From assembly GCF_900109575.1 (NCBI RefSeq), contig NZ_FOAF01000011.1:124001-188000 (forward strand): 64,000 nt of DNA, given 5' to 3'. The position numbers and the translations under genes were made by a program. This document shows, piece after piece, positions 63,773 through 64,000 of the stretch. The notes under the pieces are model-generated. The model saw only the letters and a program-made list of their open reading frames with translations, was not told the DNA's origin and did no database searches. This DNA comes from Olivibacter domesticus (lineage in GTDB: Bacteria > Bacteroidota > Bacteroidia > Sphingobacteriales > Sphingobacteriaceae). Each line of letters opens with the position of its first letter. The stretch's first letter is position 1.

Positions 63773-63892
63773 CACAACTGGCAACTAATAACCAGTAACG
63801 AGTAGCCCGTTTAAGTAGTATTGTCCTTCGTTACTACGAACAACGAATAGACTCACAACTGGCAACCCGCAACTGGTAACTAATAACGAACA
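63773..63892. repeat. Short-word repeat tract (CACAACTGGCAAC)
   Basis: The 13-mer CACAACTGGCAAC occurs at 63773-63785 and 63854-63866, mixed with variants such as AACTGGTAACTAATAACGA. The same 13-mer is at 53070-53082, and reverse-strand relatives (GTTATTCGTTGTTGG) are at about 44098-44140. No gene is supported in the 448-bp gap 63446-63893 apart from the promoter. Confidence 0.6.
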
Positions 63893-63893
63893 A

Positions 63894-64000
63894 CTAATAA
63901 AGCGGATGCTGTTGCCCTTGAAGGCCTGGATTGTCATCAATAGTGGTGGCATTTAGCGGTAAAATTTCCACCTTATTTTTCTCAAGCCCCCTAAACAAAC
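63894..64000 (-). CDS. Probable SusD-like C-terminus (partial, 5' end beyond window)
   Basis: An open frame enters from the window edge and ends with TAG at 63896-63894. The last 35 residues include EKNKVEILPLNATTIDDNPG and LQGQQHPLY. A buried strand followed by NPxL/QxxP near the end resembles the last residues of SusD-type proteins. If correct, another susCD pair lies immediately beyond the right edge. The evidence is short, so this is tentative. Confidence 0.45.
   Translation of the reverse strand, partial: LFRGLEKNKVEILPLNATTIDDNPGLQGQQHPLY

Overview
This window is a run of polysaccharide-utilisation loci (PULs) from a member of the Bacteroidota, most likely the Sphingobacteriaceae. The evidence is four SusC-type and two or three further SusD-type genes, FecR/ECF sigma pairs, lipoprotein glycanases, A/T-rich promoters without Shine-Dalgarno dependence, and moderate GC. 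Every convincing gene lies on the minus strand, so the map reads from high to low coordinates. The enzyme set (four GH78-like and three GH106-type proteins, GH105, GH28, PL1, PL22, GH43-like, a rhamnogalacturonan acetylesterase and rhamnose mutarotase) points to pectin, chiefly rhamnogalacturonan and rhamnose-capped side chains.

Layout, in transcription order. 63894-64000: end of a probable SusD-like gene. 63445-46871: a pectin operon with SusC, SusD, oligogalacturonate lyase (PL22), a GH43-like enzyme, a PL1 pectate lyase, GH28, a DUF4450-type giant protein and an (alpha/alpha)6 hydrolase. 46481-41012: rhamnogalacturonan acetylesterase, GH105, rhamnose mutarotase and GH106. 40852-38474: a single GH78 gene closed by a terminator. 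38285-24787: SusC, SusD, GH78, a GH106-like enzyme, a Tat-exported Gfo/Idh oxidoreductase and two DUF1080 proteins. 24599-21469: a VapBC-type toxin-antitoxin pair, an unknown gene and a second Gfo/Idh gene. 21090-18436: GH78 and a strong terminator. 18213-3891: ECF sigma, FecR, SusC with an STN domain, SusD, an IS110 insertion, GH106 and GH78. 3715-1: a second sigma/FecR/STN-SusC module, cut by the window edge.

Three non-coding systems stand out. (1) The IS110-family element (about 9298-10684) carries in its 5' non-coding end an RNA that reads as a bridge RNA. One stem-loop contains guides matching both sides of the insertion site, and a second contains guides matching both ends of the element. 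All four agree on an AT core, and removing the IS restores a palindromic REP-like repeat. (2) Seven copies of a 14-bp direct repeat, CAGGAyNNNNCAGG on the coding strand with 10-bp period, lie before the predicted transcription units, 23-24 bp from an A/T-rich -7-like box. They look like the operator of one shared activator, which is not encoded in the window. (3) Seven related intergenic elements of about 130-290 bp, each ending in a hairpin with compensatory base changes, lie 10-104 bp upstream of start codons of pectin genes. In two cases they fall between the operator and the gene, so they would be transcribed as 5' leaders.

Inferred working scheme: extracellular lyases, GH28 and esterase trim pectin; SusCD pairs import the oligomers; periplasmic GH105, GH78 and GH106 release rhamnose and galacturonate; RhaM feeds rhamnose catabolism; STN-SusC/FecR/sigma pairs sense substrate at the outer membrane.
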